Below, in pieces: positions 51,623 to 62,225 of a stretch of 64,000 nt of DNA (position 1 is its first letter; each line of letters begins with the position of its first letter). The notes under the pieces were generated by a model, which was not told where the DNA came from, searched no databases, and worked only from the letters and a program-made list of their open reading frames with translations. The position numbers were made by a program, and so were the translations under genes. This DNA comes from Candidatus Thiodiazotropha sp. (ex Myrtea sp. 'scaly one' KF741663). GTDB lineage: Bacteria; Pseudomonadota; Gammaproteobacteria; Chromatiales; Chromatiaceae. The DNA lies in contig JAHXIQ010000003.1 in NCBI GenBank assembly GCA_025655555.1, positions 62,001 to 126,000 on the forward strand, given 5' to 3'.

Positions 51623-52027
51623 ACTTCATTTCTTTGCGTTAATAGTGGCTGAGCATTATAACGCGCTTCATGTTTTGTCACATGAAGTCGCACCGAATGA
51701 TATTCGCGCGTCTGTGCATGAGTCCAGATTCCATTGAGCAGAATTTAAGGTATCCAAGATCAAATAAAAGGTCAGTTCGGCATTCCATTCGCAGAAAACA
51801 AAGAAATGTTCGGACTTTAGCCTGGAGATCTGTTAGAGTCCGCGCTTTCCCGGGTGCCTGACCGGTCAGCACCCTTGGTGATATGGATCACCGGAAAGAT
51901 AGTTGAGCCGTGAGCCCCACCCAACAGTGGGCATTCCGCTTATTTAGAGAATATCCTCATCCAGCCAGGACCGGCTCCCACCAGTGTAAGCTGAGACAGG
52001 GAGGGCAAGACTGGAGTAAAAACCCCC
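51623..52027 (+). promoter_or_regulatory. Structured leader upstream of rhlE
   Basis: 405 bases without a gene. It holds a long palindrome GGGTGCCTGACC / GGTCAGCACCC (51852-51874) and a hairpin GGTGAT-ATGG-ATCACC (51877-51892), then a pyrimidine/purine leader ending GACTGGAGTAAAAACCCCC before the ATG. DEAD-box helicase genes often have folded, cold- or self-regulated leaders; regulation here is inferred. Confidence 0.45.
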
Positions 52028-53473
52028 ATGTCATTCGATACTCTCGGCCTTTCGGCCGATCTTCTGCGTGCCGTCAGCGAACAGGGCTATACAGAACCCA
52101 CCCCAATCCAACGTCAAGCAATCCCAGTCATTCTGTCAGGCAAGGATGTCATGGCAGGCGCACAGACCGGTACCGGGAAAACCGCCGGCTTTACGTTACC
52201 GCTACTGCAACGATTGAGCGAAAACAGTGGGCAAAATGGCCGTCGCCCGGTCAGGGCGCTGGTGCTTACACCAACCCGCGAGTTGGCAGCGCAAGTTGGC
52301 GCTAGCGTAGAGACTTATGGACGTCACCTAGCGCTACGTTCAGCAGTTATTTTTGGCGGTGTGAAGATTAACCCTCAGATTGAGAAGCTACGTCGAGGAG
52401 TCGATATCCTGGTCGCAACACCAGGCAGGCTGCTTGATCATGCGAGTCAGAAAACGGTGGATCTCTCTCAGATTGAGATTTTGGTACTCGATGAAGCCGA
52501 CCGCATGTTGGATATGGGTTTCATCCACGATATTCGTAAGGTACTGGCACTCTTGCCTAAGAATGGCGCACGTCAGAATCTGCTCTTTTCTGCCACCTTC
52601 TCCAATGAGATAAAGCAACTTGCAGACCGTCTGCTCAATACACCTGAGCTGATTGAAGTGGCCCGTCGAAACACCACGGCTGAACTGATTGATCAATTGG
52701 TTCATCCGGTGGATAAAAGTCGTAAGCGTGAGATGCTGAGCCATATGATAGGTTCGCGAAACTGGCGTCAGGTACTGGTTTTTACCCGCACTAAACATGG
52801 CGCCAACCGTCTGGCCCAACAGCTGGAAAAAGATGGACTCAGGGCGGCTGCCATTCACGGTAATAAAAGTCAGGGTGCCCGTACCCGCGCACTAGCAGAA
52901 TTCAAATCGGGTGATGTGAGGGTACTGGTAGCGACTGACATTGCAGCCCGTGGACTGGATATCGACCAACTGCCGCACGTGGTGAACTATGAGTTGCCCA
53001 ACGTCCCGGAGGACTATGTGCATCGTATTGGTCGTACCGGTCGAGCTGGCAACGAGGGTGAGGCCATTTCACTGGTCTGTGTGGATGAGCTCAAACTGCT
53101 GAGTGATATCGAACGGCTGTTAAAACGAAAAATCCCCAAAGAAGTGATCGAGGGATATGAGCCTGATCCGAGTATTCGGGCGGAACCCATTCAACGCGGC
53201 GGTAAATCCCAAGGACGTCCTCAAGGTCGTCAGAAGACCCAAAGCCGTAAATCTAAACCGTCGTCAGCTAGGAGTACTACTGCAAGAGGTAACGGAAATA
53301 CCAAGCAGAAACGTGCTGCCGCCGGAGAAACCGGCAGTGATTCAAAACCGCCACGAAAGCGTGTTCGTCGCCATACCGGTGAGGCCCAGGCAAGTTCACA
53401 GCATCGGAGATCTCGATCTGCCAGTGTTAGGGAAAAACCTGCATTGTTGGGTGGAAACTCCTCAGAAGATTGA
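52028..53473 (+). CDS. rhlE: DEAD-box RNA helicase RhlE
   Basis: 481 residues. Unwinds RNA duplexes in ribosome assembly and mRNA decay. All core motifs are present: Q-motif [16 protein letters not shown], motif I AQTGTGKT near residue 46, [33 protein letters not shown], then [14 protein letters not shown] and [26 protein letters not shown] at the start is typical for RhlE. After residue ~385 comes a long basic, low-complexity tail ([20 protein letters not shown]) for nonspecific RNA binding. Confidence 0.95.
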   Translation: MSFDTLGLSADLLRAVSEQGYTEPTPIQRQAIPVILSGKDVMAGAQTGTGKTAGFTLPLLQRLSENSGQNGRRPVRALVLTPTRELAAQVGASVETYGRHLALRSAVIFGGVKINPQIEKLRRGVDILVATPGRLLDHASQKTVDLSQIEILVLDEADRMLDMGFIHDIRKVLALLPKNGARQNLLFSATFSNEIKQLADRLLNTPELIEVARRNTTAELIDQLVHPVDKSRKREMLSHMIGSRNWRQVLVFTRTKHGANRLAQQLEKDGLRAAAIHGNKSQGARTRALAEFKSGDVRVLVATDIAARGLDIDQLPHVVNYELPNVPEDYVHRIGRTGRAGNEGEAISLVCVDELKLLSDIERLLKRKIPKEVIEGYEPDPSIRAEPIQRGGKSQGRPQGRQKTQSRKSKPSSARSTTARGNGNTKQKRAAAGETGSDSKPPRKRVRRHTGEAQASSQHRRSRSASVREKPALLGGNSSED

Positions 53474-53553
53474 GCAGATTAGCTTGTGCTAACAGGCCCT
53501 AAGATAGGCCACGGACGGCAATCTTGAAACATTAGTGGCGCTTAACTGAGTCA

Positions 53554-54198
53554 TCAAACGGCATCTTCATCGCCGATGATCTTCGCAGTTTTGTGGGTGA
53601 GTCCCGGATGGTTCCTGAGTATATAGCCGGCTGTATGTACCCGCAGTATCGCTTCTTGGAGGTTACTGCGAAGTGTGGCGTTGGGGGAGTCGAGATGTTC
53701 TGCGAGTTTTTTCAGTGAGACCTCTACATGATGTTCACGCACTGCTACTGGTAGCTTGAGTCGTGTGGCGAGATTCATGAAGGGATCGAGGGGGGCCACA
53801 TAGCTTAGATCTGGTATATGTACTCGCTCTGAGTAAACCAGAATCACCCCATCGGGAATGACCTTCAGTCGCTCCTGATATTGGCTTGCCTGCTCCTCGC
53901 TGACACGGGGATCTCCACTAATCACCGATCTGATGATTGCCGTCACAGCGCGTGCTGAGTCCTTATTTGGTTCACAAGATAGAATCGCCGCCATCAGTCG
54001 TCGTTGTGCTTCGCTGAGCTGCCTGGCCTGATAACCTGACATGCAGAACTGCCGTTGGTCGGCCATGTTGCGAAGAAAAACCTCTGTATAAGTGGCGTAC
54101 CTGGAGGTGTAGTGAAACAGTTCCTCAGCACATCCCCCCCATCCCAAATGGAATTCGGGATAGTAGTGGCCATCGACATTTTTAGAGACGGTTTTCAT
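53554..54198 (-). CDS. Conserved-looking hypothetical protein (214 aa)
   Basis: Starts MKTVSKNVDGHYYPEFHLGW with no signal peptide or membrane helix. Mostly helical; pieces include FCMSGYQARQLSEAQRRLMA, AVTAIIRSVISGDPRVSEEQ and a C-terminal LRSNLQEAILRVHTAGYILR. It contains a few Cys (GGCAEE, LSCEPN). No family is recognised. It is convergent with rhlE and has its own promoter region, so it is probably monocistronic. Confidence 0.7.
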   Translation of the reverse strand: MKTVSKNVDGHYYPEFHLGWGGCAEELFHYTSRYATYTEVFLRNMADQRQFCMSGYQARQLSEAQRRLMAAILSCEPNKDSARAVTAIIRSVISGDPRVSEEQASQYQERLKVIPDGVILVYSERVHIPDLSYVAPLDPFMNLATRLKLPVAVREHHVEVSLKKLAEHLDSPNATLRSNLQEAILRVHTAGYILRNHPGLTHKTAKIIGDEDAV

Positions 54199-54584
54199 CG
54201 TTCATCTGCCAGTTGCCGTACAAATCCAGCTTGGGGCGGTTTCTCTAATCATCGGCAGGCGTTGTCCACGTTGTCAAATTCTGATCCGGCGCTCTCTGAA
54301 AACCTAAATGTTAAGCATTTGAGAGAAAACATGAGAAAGGCCTAAGATCCTCATGTTTTCAGCCAAAATGGCAGCAAACTCCCAATTTTTTCCGGCTTTC
54401 AGAATGAAAATCATCTTTATCCTCAATTGTCTAGCTAGTTGGACAGGCATTTATGGGTAAAACCCCAATATTTCTGCCTGATGATGTACAATTTCTTGCG
54501 ATTCTCATATATTCGATCCCCTCCATTGGGCCGAAGTAGCACCTATTCCCTGAAGCGGAATTTTTTAAGGATTGAAGCAACACG
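54199..54584 (+). other. Intergenic region, nothing recognised
   Basis: 386 bases between divergent genes, AT-rich, likely holding promoters for both (e.g. TTGCGATTCTCATATATT near 54495). A 96-codon frame overlapping the opposite gene is not believed. Confidence 0.45.
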
Positions 54585-56156
54585 ATGAATGACCTGATTG
54601 TCACGCTGAAAGACCACATCCGTTCTGCATGGCGATTTCGCTGGCAGGCATTGCTGACTGCCTGGCTGTTAACCCTGTTAGGCTGGGGAATGGTGTTTAT
54701 AACACCAGATAAATACCAATCAGAGGCAAAGGTCTACGTTGATACTGAAAGCGTTCTGCGCCCCTTACTCCAGGGGTTGGCAGTACAGACAGATTTGGGG
54801 CAACGACTACAGCTGATGACCCGCACGCTGCTCAACAACGAGAACCTGGAAAAGGTATTGCGAGAGGCAGATTTAGATTTGGAAGCGACAACTGTCACAG
54901 AGCGGCAGGAAATGATTGATCAGCTGCGGGAAACAGTCTCTATAGAGACCCAACGTCGGCAAAACTTCTACACCATCAGCTACGAGTACAAGGATCCGTA
55001 TGTGGCGAAGAAGGTCGTGGAGACCCTGCTGAATATCTTCGTTGAGGCCGCACTCGGTGATACGCGTGTTGAATCTGATACCGCGCAAAAATTTCTTACT
55101 GAACAAATCAAGGACTATGAGGCGAGGTTGGTAAAGGCGGAAAGCCGGTTGACTGAGTTCAAGCGTAGAAACGTGGATACCATGCCTGGGCAGAGTGGAG
55201 GCGTCTTCAGTCAACTGCAGTCGGCCCAGAGCCAGTTGCAGGATGTTGATCTCGAGTTGAAGGAGAGACGGATTCGAAGAGACGAACTCAAGCGCCAGTA
55301 TGAGCGTACGGCAGCCGAAGAGAACGAGCGCCGTCGACAGGGACAGGTGGTTGCAGAGACACCGACTGGCAGGCGTATTCTTGCCATGGAGACACGTCTA
55401 GATGAACTACTTTTACGCTATACGGATGCACATCCAGATGTGCAGGAATTGAAATCAACCATTGCTGAGTTGAAGGCTCAACAAAAAGGTGCGGTAGTCA
55501 TGGAATCTCCCGCAAACCAGACTATTTCCACAGCACTGGAAGAGCTGAAGCTTGCATATCGACAAGCGGAGGTGAATCTGACTGCCGTTCGCCTGCGTCA
55601 GCGGGAATATCAGAAAAGGATCGATGAGCTGAAGCTGAAACTGGATGTACTGCCGAAGGTCGAGGCGGAATTGACCCGGCTAAATCGAGACTACGAAATC
55701 AACCGCACGAACTACCAGGAATTGGTGCAACGTCTCGAATCTGCAAAAATGTCAGAGCAGGCGGATGAAGCGGGGGACAACGTCAAATTCCGTATTGTGG
55801 AGCCACCGAAAGTACCTCTACTGCCAGTTGGCCCCAAGCGGATTCTACTGAGCTTAGGCGTTCTCATGCTCGGTCTTGCAGCGGGTGGTGGTGTGGCATT
55901 TCTGATATCACAATTCAAACCGGTCTACTACGACACCTCTCTATTGAACAAGGAGAGCGGATTTCCCGTTCTCGGACAAGTATCACGAGTGTGGACCAGC
56001 AACCTGATGCTCAAGCGGCGGGTCGAAGTGGTGGGATTCAGTGTCTCCCTCGCGATGCTGCTTGTTGTCTGTGTGGCGATTCTTCTGACCTATCAGATGG
56101 GTTATCGGGAGGAGATCGTTTCTAACCTTAAACTGTTGCTGAGAAGCCCGAGTTAG
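54585..56156 (+). CDS. Polysaccharide chain-length determinant (Wzz/GumC, exosortase-associated type)
   Basis: 523 residues. Inner-membrane polysaccharide co-polymerase that sets the length of exported polysaccharide. The Wzz domain begins with a helix (WQALLTAWLLTLLGWGMVFI), then TPDKYQSEAKVYVDTESVLR. The long periplasmic part (about 60-420) is coiled coil (VKAESRLTEFKRRNVDTMPG, YTDAHPDVQELKSTIAELKA). Two helices close it (ILLSLGVLMLGLAAGGGVAF and VGFSVSLAMLLVVCVAILLT). The form is that of chain-length proteins in exosortase/EPS clusters, but no EPS, kinase or exosortase genes are in the window: it stands alone before glyA. No C-terminal tyrosine kinase domain. Confidence 0.88.
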   Translation: MNDLIVTLKDHIRSAWRFRWQALLTAWLLTLLGWGMVFITPDKYQSEAKVYVDTESVLRPLLQGLAVQTDLGQRLQLMTRTLLNNENLEKVLREADLDLEATTVTERQEMIDQLRETVSIETQRRQNFYTISYEYKDPYVAKKVVETLLNIFVEAALGDTRVESDTAQKFLTEQIKDYEARLVKAESRLTEFKRRNVDTMPGQSGGVFSQLQSAQSQLQDVDLELKERRIRRDELKRQYERTAAEENERRRQGQVVAETPTGRRILAMETRLDELLLRYTDAHPDVQELKSTIAELKAQQKGAVVMESPANQTISTALEELKLAYRQAEVNLTAVRLRQREYQKRIDELKLKLDVLPKVEAELTRLNRDYEINRTNYQELVQRLESAKMSEQADEAGDNVKFRIVEPPKVPLLPVGPKRILLSLGVLMLGLAAGGGVAFLISQFKPVYYDTSLLNKESGFPVLGQVSRVWTSNLMLKRRVEVVGFSVSLAMLLVVCVAILLTYQMGYREEIVSNLKLLLRSPS

Positions 56157-56289
56157 GTCGGCCTGAAACAGACGGTTTTTCCGGGCAACATTCTCCATTC
56201 TTTTCAAGGGGAGCAAAGGTCGTATTCTTTCACGACGTTGGGTGGAATATTTGGTATATTTCACCGTTTTCCTGTGGCGGAGAAACGAG

Positions 56290-57546
56290 ATGTTCAAGAA
56301 GAGTATGCAGATTCAGGGGTATGACGACGAACTTTGGGCGGCAATAACGGCCGAGGAGCGTCGTCAGGAAGAGCACATCGAGCTGATCGCTTCTGAAAAT
56401 TACACCAGTCCCCGCGTGATGCAGGCGCAGGGCACTGTGTTGACCAATAAGTATGCTGAGGGCTATCCGCGCAAACGCTACTATGGCGGATGCGAGAACG
56501 TGGATGTCGCTGAGCAGCTAGCCATTGATCGCGCCAAGGCATTATTTAATGCCGACTACGCCAATGTGCAGCCCCATTCGGGTTCTCAGGCCAATGCGGC
56601 TGTCTATATGGCACTCTGCCAGCCTGGCGATACTGTACTTGGTATGAGTCTCGCCCACGGCGGACACCTGACCCACGGTGCCAAGCCCAATTTCTCCGGT
56701 AAGATCTACCATGCCGTACAGTATGGATTGAACCCGGATACGGGTGAGATCGACTACGAAGAAGTCGAGCGTCTGGCGCGTGAGCATCAGCCGAAAATGA
56801 TTGTTGCCGGCTTTTCTGCCTATTCACGAATCGTTGATTGGCAGCGTTTTCGAGATATTGCTGATGAGGTAGGCGCATACCTTTTTGTCGATATGGCCCA
56901 TGTGGCAGGTCTTATTGCTGCCGGCCACTACCCCAGTCCGGTGCATATTGCTGATGTCACCACGACAACAACCCACAAGACCCTGCGCGGTCCACGGGGC
57001 GGCCTGATCCTGGCCAAGGCCAATGAAGAGATTGAGAAAAAACTCAACTCTCTGGTTTTTCCCGGTACCCAGGGCGGACCGTTGATGCATGTCATCGCCG
57101 CAAAGGCTGTGGCCTTCAAAGAGGCCATGGAACCCGAATACAAAGCCTACCAGTTACAGGTTATCGAAAATGCCCGCGCCATGGCCAAGGTCTTTATGGA
57201 GAGAGGTTATGATGTGGTTTCAAAAGGTACCGATGATCACCTTTTTTTAGTTAGCTTCATTGAGGCAGGGCTCACCGGTAAGGATGTAGATGCATGGTTG
57301 GGCGCAGCCAATATCACGGTCAACAAGAATGCCGTACCCAATGACCCGCAGTCTCCGTTTGTGACCTCCGGTATCCGTGTTGGTACACCTGCCGCAACGA
57401 CTCGGGGTTTTAGTGAGGCGGATTGCATTAACCTGGCTGGCTGGATGTGTGATGTCATCGATGGTCGTGGCGACCAAAAAGTGATTGATGACACCAAGGC
57501 AAAGGTCCTGGAGATCTGTGCCAGATATCCAGTCTATGCCGGATGA
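56290..57546 (+). CDS. glyA: Serine hydroxymethyltransferase
   Basis: 418 residues from the ATG at 56290 ([15 protein letters not shown]), preceded by TGGCGGAGAAACGAG; the frame is open 16 codons further up without support. PLP enzyme that converts serine and tetrahydrofolate to glycine and methylene-THF. Landmarks: [47 protein letters not shown] with the PLP-binding Lys near residue 229, and [18 protein letters not shown]. First gene of a plus-strand cluster glyA-nrdR-ribD-ribE. Confidence 0.97.
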   Translation: MFKKSMQIQGYDDELWAAITAEERRQEEHIELIASENYTSPRVMQAQGTVLTNKYAEGYPRKRYYGGCENVDVAEQLAIDRAKALFNADYANVQPHSGSQANAAVYMALCQPGDTVLGMSLAHGGHLTHGAKPNFSGKIYHAVQYGLNPDTGEIDYEEVERLAREHQPKMIVAGFSAYSRIVDWQRFRDIADEVGAYLFVDMAHVAGLIAAGHYPSPVHIADVTTTTTHKTLRGPRGGLILAKANEEIEKKLNSLVFPGTQGGPLMHVIAAKAVAFKEAMEPEYKAYQLQVIENARAMAKVFMERGYDVVSKGTDDHLFLVSFIEAGLTGKDVDAWLGAANITVNKNAVPNDPQSPFVTSGIRVGTPAATTRGFSEADCINLAGWMCDVIDGRGDQKVIDDTKAKVLEICARYPVYAG

Positions 57547-57634
57547 TTATGAATTTTGAATTGTGCCGTTTACCAAATGGAAGCCATGATTGCATGTGCT
57601 GTGCACTGAGAATTCAAAACTCAAAATTCATAAT
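57546..57634. repeat. Inverted repeat between glyA and nrdR
   Basis: ATTATGAATTTTGA (57546-57559) is matched by TCAAAATTCATAAT (57621-57634) as perfect 14-base arms, starting at the glyA stop. The long AT-rich stem could end glyA transcripts or be a small repeat element. nrdR starts 15 bases after it and lacks a clear Shine-Dalgarno. Confidence 0.6.
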
Positions 57635-57649
57635 TTGTAATTCCTAATC

Positions 57650-58162
57650 ATGCGCTGTCCCTTCTGCGGAGCCCAAGACACCAAGGTTATCGACTCTCGC
57701 CTGGCCGGAGAGGGTGACCAGATTCGCCGGCGTCGCGAGTGCACTGTCTGCAAAGAGCGTTTTACCACCTATGAAACGGCGGAACTCAACCTGCCCTGGG
57801 TTGTGAAACAGGATGGTAGCCGGGTCCACTTCGATGGCAGGAAGCTGCGGGCGGGGATGACTCGGGCGCTGGAGAAGCGGCCGGTCAGTGCAGATCTTGT
57901 GGATACGGCGATCAATCATATCACCCGAAAACTGATGGCCGGTGGAGAGCGTGAAATCCCCTCTCTTGCGATCGGCGAGTTGGTAATGGAGGAGCTGAAG
58001 CAACTCGATCAGGTGGCTTATGTACGTTTTGCTTCGGTCTACCGAAAGTTCGAGGATGTCAACGCCTTCCGGGAAGAGATCGAACGCCTTGAGCAGCAGC
58101 CTGGTCCTGAAGCGCGTCGTCATCAGTTGGACCTGCTCAACGAGCCGGACAAGGATAAATGA
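57650..58162 (+). CDS. nrdR: Transcriptional repressor NrdR
   Basis: 170 residues. Represses ribonucleotide reductase genes in response to ATP/dATP. An N-terminal zinc ribbon ([17 protein letters not shown] ... [12 protein letters not shown]) is followed by an ATP-cone (about 49-139: [20 protein letters not shown]). The tail is slightly longer than usual ([13 protein letters not shown]). It overlaps ribD by 4 bases (ATGA), so the two are coupled, an arrangement common in gammaproteobacteria. Confidence 0.97.
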   Translation: MRCPFCGAQDTKVIDSRLAGEGDQIRRRRECTVCKERFTTYETAELNLPWVVKQDGSRVHFDGRKLRAGMTRALEKRPVSADLVDTAINHITRKLMAGGEREIPSLAIGELVMEELKQLDQVAYVRFASVYRKFEDVNAFREEIERLEQQPGPEARRHQLDLLNEPDKDK

Positions 58163-59289
58163 GCAGCGACAGTGATCATCGCCATATGGCTCGTGCTATT
58201 CGGTTGGCGCGCAAGGGGCGCTATACCACCCACCCGAATCCACGTGTGGGCTGTGTACTGGTTAAATCGGGCAAGGTGGTTGGCGAGGGATATCATCGGC
58301 GTGCCGGTGAACCCCATGCTGAGCGAAATGCGCTGGCAGCTGCGGGTGCTGAGGCAAAGGGTGCTACAGCCTATGTCACCCTGGAGCCATGTTGTCACCA
58401 CGGTCGCACCCCGCCCTGTACTGAAGGATTGATTGAGGCAGGTGTGAAGCGGGTTGTCGCCGCGATGCTTGACCCCAATCCCTTGGTAGCCGGCCAAGGG
58501 CTTACTAAGTTGAGTGCGGCCGGTATCGAAGTGGTGGAAGGCGTGATGCAGGCCCAGGCCGAGGCACTCAATCCCGGTTTTATCAAACGCATGCGTAAGA
58601 GAATGCCGTTTGTCCGCTGTAAGCTGGCCATGAGCCTGGATGGCAGAACGGCAATGGCAAGCGGCGAGAGCCAGTGGATCACCTCGGCGGCCGCTCGTGA
58701 GGATGTACATCGGCTTCGAGCGAGTAGCGCAGCTATTCTCACCGGCATTGGCACCATGCAGTCAGATGATCCGTCGATGAATGTCCGGTTGACTGCAAAA
58801 CAGCTGGGATTGGAAGCAGGACTGTCGCCTCCCCAGCCACTCAGGGTCGTCCTCGATCCCAAATTGCAGACCTTACCATCAGCCAATATGCTGAATCAGA
58901 CGGGACCTGTACTGCTGATTTGTGGTGAAGATGCCCGTCTCAAAGCGGCGCCGCTGGAGGCCGCAGGCGCACAGATTGTCACGCTACCGCTCGATAACGG
59001 TTTACTCGATCTTCGCGAAGTCATGAGTCTACTAGCTGAGCAGGAGATCAATGAGGTACTGCTGGAGTCGGGTGCGGTTTTAGCAGGCGCCATGCTGGAT
59101 GCGGGGTTGATCGACGAATTGTTGGTCTATCTTGCGCCTCACCTGATGGGAAGTGGTGCCAGGGGACTGTTTCATCTGCCTGAACTGCTGCACATGAGCG
59201 ACCGCATTCCTCTGCGGTTTACCGATTTGCGTCAGATAGGGGATGACATACGCATCACGGCCGTTCCTGCAGTCGAGCGAGGGGAGTAA
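58159..59289 (+). CDS. ribD: Bifunctional riboflavin deaminase/reductase RibD
   Basis: 376 residues. Carries out two steps of riboflavin synthesis: deamination of the pyrimidine from GTP, then side-chain reduction with NADPH. The deaminase domain has the zinc site [11 protein letters not shown] and [11 protein letters not shown] (about 53-90). The reductase domain (about 150-370) begins [20 protein letters not shown]. It overlaps nrdR by 4 bases and ends 2 bases before ribE, so all are one operon. Confidence 0.96.
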   Translation: MSSDSDHRHMARAIRLARKGRYTTHPNPRVGCVLVKSGKVVGEGYHRRAGEPHAERNALAAAGAEAKGATAYVTLEPCCHHGRTPPCTEGLIEAGVKRVVAAMLDPNPLVAGQGLTKLSAAGIEVVEGVMQAQAEALNPGFIKRMRKRMPFVRCKLAMSLDGRTAMASGESQWITSAAAREDVHRLRASSAAILTGIGTMQSDDPSMNVRLTAKQLGLEAGLSPPQPLRVVLDPKLQTLPSANMLNQTGPVLLICGEDARLKAAPLEAAGAQIVTLPLDNGLLDLREVMSLLAEQEINEVLLESGAVLAGAMLDAGLIDELLVYLAPHLMGSGARGLFHLPELLHMSDRIPLRFTDLRQIGDDIRITAVPAVERGE

Positions 59290-59291
59290 GT

Positions 59292-59951
59292 ATGTTCACC
59301 GGTATTATCCAATCTATTGGCAGAATTGAGGGGGTCGCTGAGCGGAGTGGGGATGTACGCTTGACTGTTGATACCGGCAGCCTGGATTTGAGTGACGTTC
59401 TGTTGGGTGACAGTATCGCGACAAACGGTGTCTGCCTGACAGCGGTGGCACTTTCCGAAAAAGGGTTCAGTGCCGATGTGTCGAGGGAGAGCCTCTCTCT
59501 TACCACACTCCATCGGTTAAAGCCTGGCAGTCGGGTCAATCTGGAGAAGGCGCTGACACTCAACACCCGGCTTGGCGGTCATCTGGTGAGCGGTCACGTT
59601 GACGGTGTGGGTCAGGTGCTGGAACGGCAGGATGATGGCCGTTCGATCCGTTTTGTCATCAAGGCGCCGAAAGCACTGGCGAAATATATCGCTCACAAAG
59701 GTTCCATCTGCATCGATGGCGTCAGTCTGACGGTCAACAGTGTACAGGGTGCGAATTTTGAACTGAACATCGTGCCCCATACTCTGCAGGAGACCATTAT
59801 GGATAGCTATCAGCCGGGATCTGAAGTCAATCTGGAGGTTGATCTGATTGCCAGATATTTAGAGCGGCTGATGCTTGGCGATGAGGCAGCAAATCCTGAT
59901 GAAAGTGGGGTGACTGAAGCGTTGCTGAAATCGCAGGGATTCATCCGTTAG
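59292..59951 (+). CDS. ribE: Riboflavin synthase alpha chain
   Basis: 219 residues. Dismutates two lumazines to riboflavin. Two similar lumazine-binding barrels are visible: MFTGIIQSIGRIEG with GDSIATNGVCLTAVAL, and GGHLVSGHVDGVGQV with HKGSICIDGVSLTVNSV. Length is normal with a short extra C-terminus. A minus-strand spondin gene separates it from ribBA. Confidence 0.96.
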   Translation: MFTGIIQSIGRIEGVAERSGDVRLTVDTGSLDLSDVLLGDSIATNGVCLTAVALSEKGFSADVSRESLSLTTLHRLKPGSRVNLEKALTLNTRLGGHLVSGHVDGVGQVLERQDDGRSIRFVIKAPKALAKYIAHKGSICIDGVSLTVNSVQGANFELNIVPHTLQETIMDSYQPGSEVNLEVDLIARYLERLMLGDEAANPDESGVTEALLKSQGFIR

Positions 59952-60069
59952 TCGACAGTTGATCATTAACAGAACGCCCCTATCACAGCCCTGAAACCGA
60001 AGGCTTCGATCAGACACCGGAGTGAGAACCAACTCCGATGTCCGTATCGATCTTACTGTTTACTCAGAT

Positions 60070-60801
60070 TCAATCGTCGTAGTCGTCATCGTCCCGTTCA
60101 GTGATCCGGATAACCAGTTTTGCCACTGGTCCCTGCCATGTATGGACTCGTGCATCGAGGTCACTGGGACCTCCGGCGGGATCATCGTCACCGATCACAC
60201 CACGGTGGATATGGACAGTGGGATTATGATCTGGACCCACCGTTGATACCCCGCCGACACCGGCATTGCCACCCGGATCTGCCGGTATGCCTGGTGTGTT
60301 GGGCATTCCTCCACCGGTAATGATCTCGTCATTGGCCTCGGTGCCGGCATCATAGCCACGCAGGTAGTAGGTATAGGTACCGCGCTTTTTCGGTATTCTG
60401 AGTCCGTCCAGGCCGACAAATCCGTCATTAGTAGGCAATAACATAGCCGCTACTGAGAGGAAGCGAGAGTGTCTCCCGTGTACATCGATCACAGCCTCAG
60501 CCACACCGCTGGGAGGCAAGAGACCACCTGCCGGGTTATCGACATACTGACCGCCAGCCGCTTCCACATCAGAGATGAGGCCGGAGGTGTCGCCACCCTC
60601 GGCCATCGCCTGCAAGTGTGCGGAAGCCTCAGTACCGAGCTGGAACAGGTGGGTTCGCTTATTGTGTGCTGCGATCAAAAGTGGTGTGAAATAGGTGGCA
60701 TTGGTCAGGTTGGTAATTTTGATACTCACTTCCTGGGCAAGCAGACTGCTGCTGGCGAGCAGCCCACCTGACAAAACAAGGGCCAATAAAGTTTTTTTCA
60801 T
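60070..60801 (-). CDS. Secreted spondin-domain protein
   Basis: 243 residues with a signal peptide (MKKTLLALVLSGGLLASSSLLA). The mature part is a Spondin_N-like domain: VSIKITNLTNATYFTPLLIA, HNKRTHLFQLGTEASAHLQA, MAEGGDTSGL, then RFLSVAAMLLPTNDGFVGLD. A Gly/Pro-rich insert (GGGMPNTPGIPADPGG) and a very acidic end (RDDDDYDD) follow; acidic residues and HPTVHIHRG-type His suggest metal binding. It lies on the opposite strand inside the riboflavin operon, between ribE and ribBA, so it is likely a late insertion with its own promoter. Function in bacteria is unclear, presumably surface or matrix. Confidence 0.85.
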   Translation of the reverse strand: MKKTLLALVLSGGLLASSSLLAQEVSIKITNLTNATYFTPLLIAAHNKRTHLFQLGTEASAHLQAMAEGGDTSGLISDVEAAGGQYVDNPAGGLLPPSGVAEAVIDVHGRHSRFLSVAAMLLPTNDGFVGLDGLRIPKKRGTYTYYLRGYDAGTEANDEIITGGGMPNTPGIPADPGGNAGVGGVSTVGPDHNPTVHIHRGVIGDDDPAGGPSDLDARVHTWQGPVAKLVIRITERDDDDYDD

Positions 60802-61017
60802 CGTGATCTCCTCAGTGTTAAGCCTATACGTGACAGGCTGTAGGAAAGAGTCTGGTCTTTTCGTTTCCAGGCCGGGTCACGAAAAGATCACGATTCCATC
60901 ACGCAAGGCAGGGAAAGGCGGAGTCATTGGGGGGATTCGACAGATGATAATCGGATGCCCTCCCATGCGGGCTCTGATAGAATGGCGCGTTAACTCCGAA
61001 CAAAACCGAAGAAGTTT

Positions 61018-62133
61018 ATGGCGCTGAATACGACAGAAGAGATTCTCGAAGACCTGAAACAAGGAAAAATGGTCATCATCATGGATGATGAAGACAGGGA
61101 GAATGAAGGCGATCTGATTATGGCCGCCGAGAGTGTGACACCTGAAGCAATTAACTTCATGGCACGCTACGGCCGTGGCCTTATTTGCCTGACCCTGACC
61201 AGAGAACACTGCACTCAGTTACGCCTGCCGTTGATGGTAACAACGGACGACGAGCTTTCCGCGACCAATTTTACAGTCTCTATCGAGGCGGCTGAAGGTG
61301 TGACAACCGGTATCTCCGCCTCGGATCGCGCCACGACCGTCTTGGCAGCGGTGGCTGCGGATGCACAACCTCAGGATCTGGTGCAGCCAGGGCATATCTT
61401 TCCCCTCATGGCGCAACCGGGTGGTGTGCTTGTACGTGCCGGTCATACCGAGGCCGGTTGTGATCTGGCTCGACTGGCCGGTCTTTCTCCCACCTCAGTC
61501 ATCGTGGAGATCCTGAATGAGGACGGTACCATGGCCAGACGGGCGGATCTGGAGAAATTTGCCGCCGAGCACAATCTCAAGATAGGAACCATTGCGGATC
61601 TGATCCAATATCGAGTCAGCAATGAGAAGACTGTTGAGCGGGTCAGCGAGTGCCATTTCCCCACCAACTACGGAGATTTTCGCCTCGCCGCCTACCAGGA
61701 TGTGGTGGACAACGAGCTGCACCTGGCTTTGGTAAAGGGTCACCCCTCACCTGACAGGCCGACACTGGTGCGTGTGCATATGCAGAACAGCTTATGCGAT
61801 CTCTTCGAGGCGAACGGCCAGGAGTGTGGCTGGCCTTTGAGAAATGCCATGAAGATGATTGAAGAGGCAGGTGAGGGCGTTATCGTGATACTGCGCAATC
61901 ACGACTCACCTCGTGAGATCGTTCAGCGGATGATGGATATGCAGACCGTGGATACAGCAAATAGAAAATTCATCAAGAAAGATAACAGCAAGGAGTTGAG
62001 AACCTACGGTGTGGGTGCACAGATACTCTCCGACCTGGGTGTGCGCAAGATGCGGGTACTGAGCGCACCGAAGAGTATTCACGGACTCTCGGGCTTCGAT
62101 ATGGAAGTCACTGAGTACGTAGCGGGGACCTGA
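61018..62133 (+). CDS. ribBA: DHBP synthase fused to a degenerate GTP cyclohydrolase II-like domain
   Basis: 371 residues. The N-terminal domain (about 1-205) is 3,4-dihydroxy-2-butanone 4-phosphate synthase, with [30 protein letters not shown] and [17 protein letters not shown]. The C-terminal domain resembles GTP cyclohydrolase II, but where active enzymes have the zinc motif with three Cys (GECLTGDxFxSxRCDCG) this one reads [20 protein letters not shown]. The zinc site is therefore missing and GCH II activity is unlikely. Such hybrid RibB proteins are known in proteobacteria; a separate ribA is then expected elsewhere. Confidence 0.93.
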   Translation: MALNTTEEILEDLKQGKMVIIMDDEDRENEGDLIMAAESVTPEAINFMARYGRGLICLTLTREHCTQLRLPLMVTTDDELSATNFTVSIEAAEGVTTGISASDRATTVLAAVAADAQPQDLVQPGHIFPLMAQPGGVLVRAGHTEAGCDLARLAGLSPTSVIVEILNEDGTMARRADLEKFAAEHNLKIGTIADLIQYRVSNEKTVERVSECHFPTNYGDFRLAAYQDVVDNELHLALVKGHPSPDRPTLVRVHMQNSLCDLFEANGQECGWPLRNAMKMIEEAGEGVIVILRNHDSPREIVQRMMDMQTVDTANRKFIKKDNSKELRTYGVGAQILSDLGVRKMRVLSAPKSIHGLSGFDMEVTEYVAGT

Positions 62134-62225
62134 GAGATACTTCACAGTGCAGTGTCCAAGCTTTCAGGTGTATGTTGATTAATCAACACAATATTTTCGG
62201 TTTATAGATTAGTTCCAGGGTGAGC

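Noticed and set aside
60802..61017. FMN riboswitch upstream of ribBA
   Set aside because: I looked for the conserved RFN-element sequences and pairing and found none convincing.
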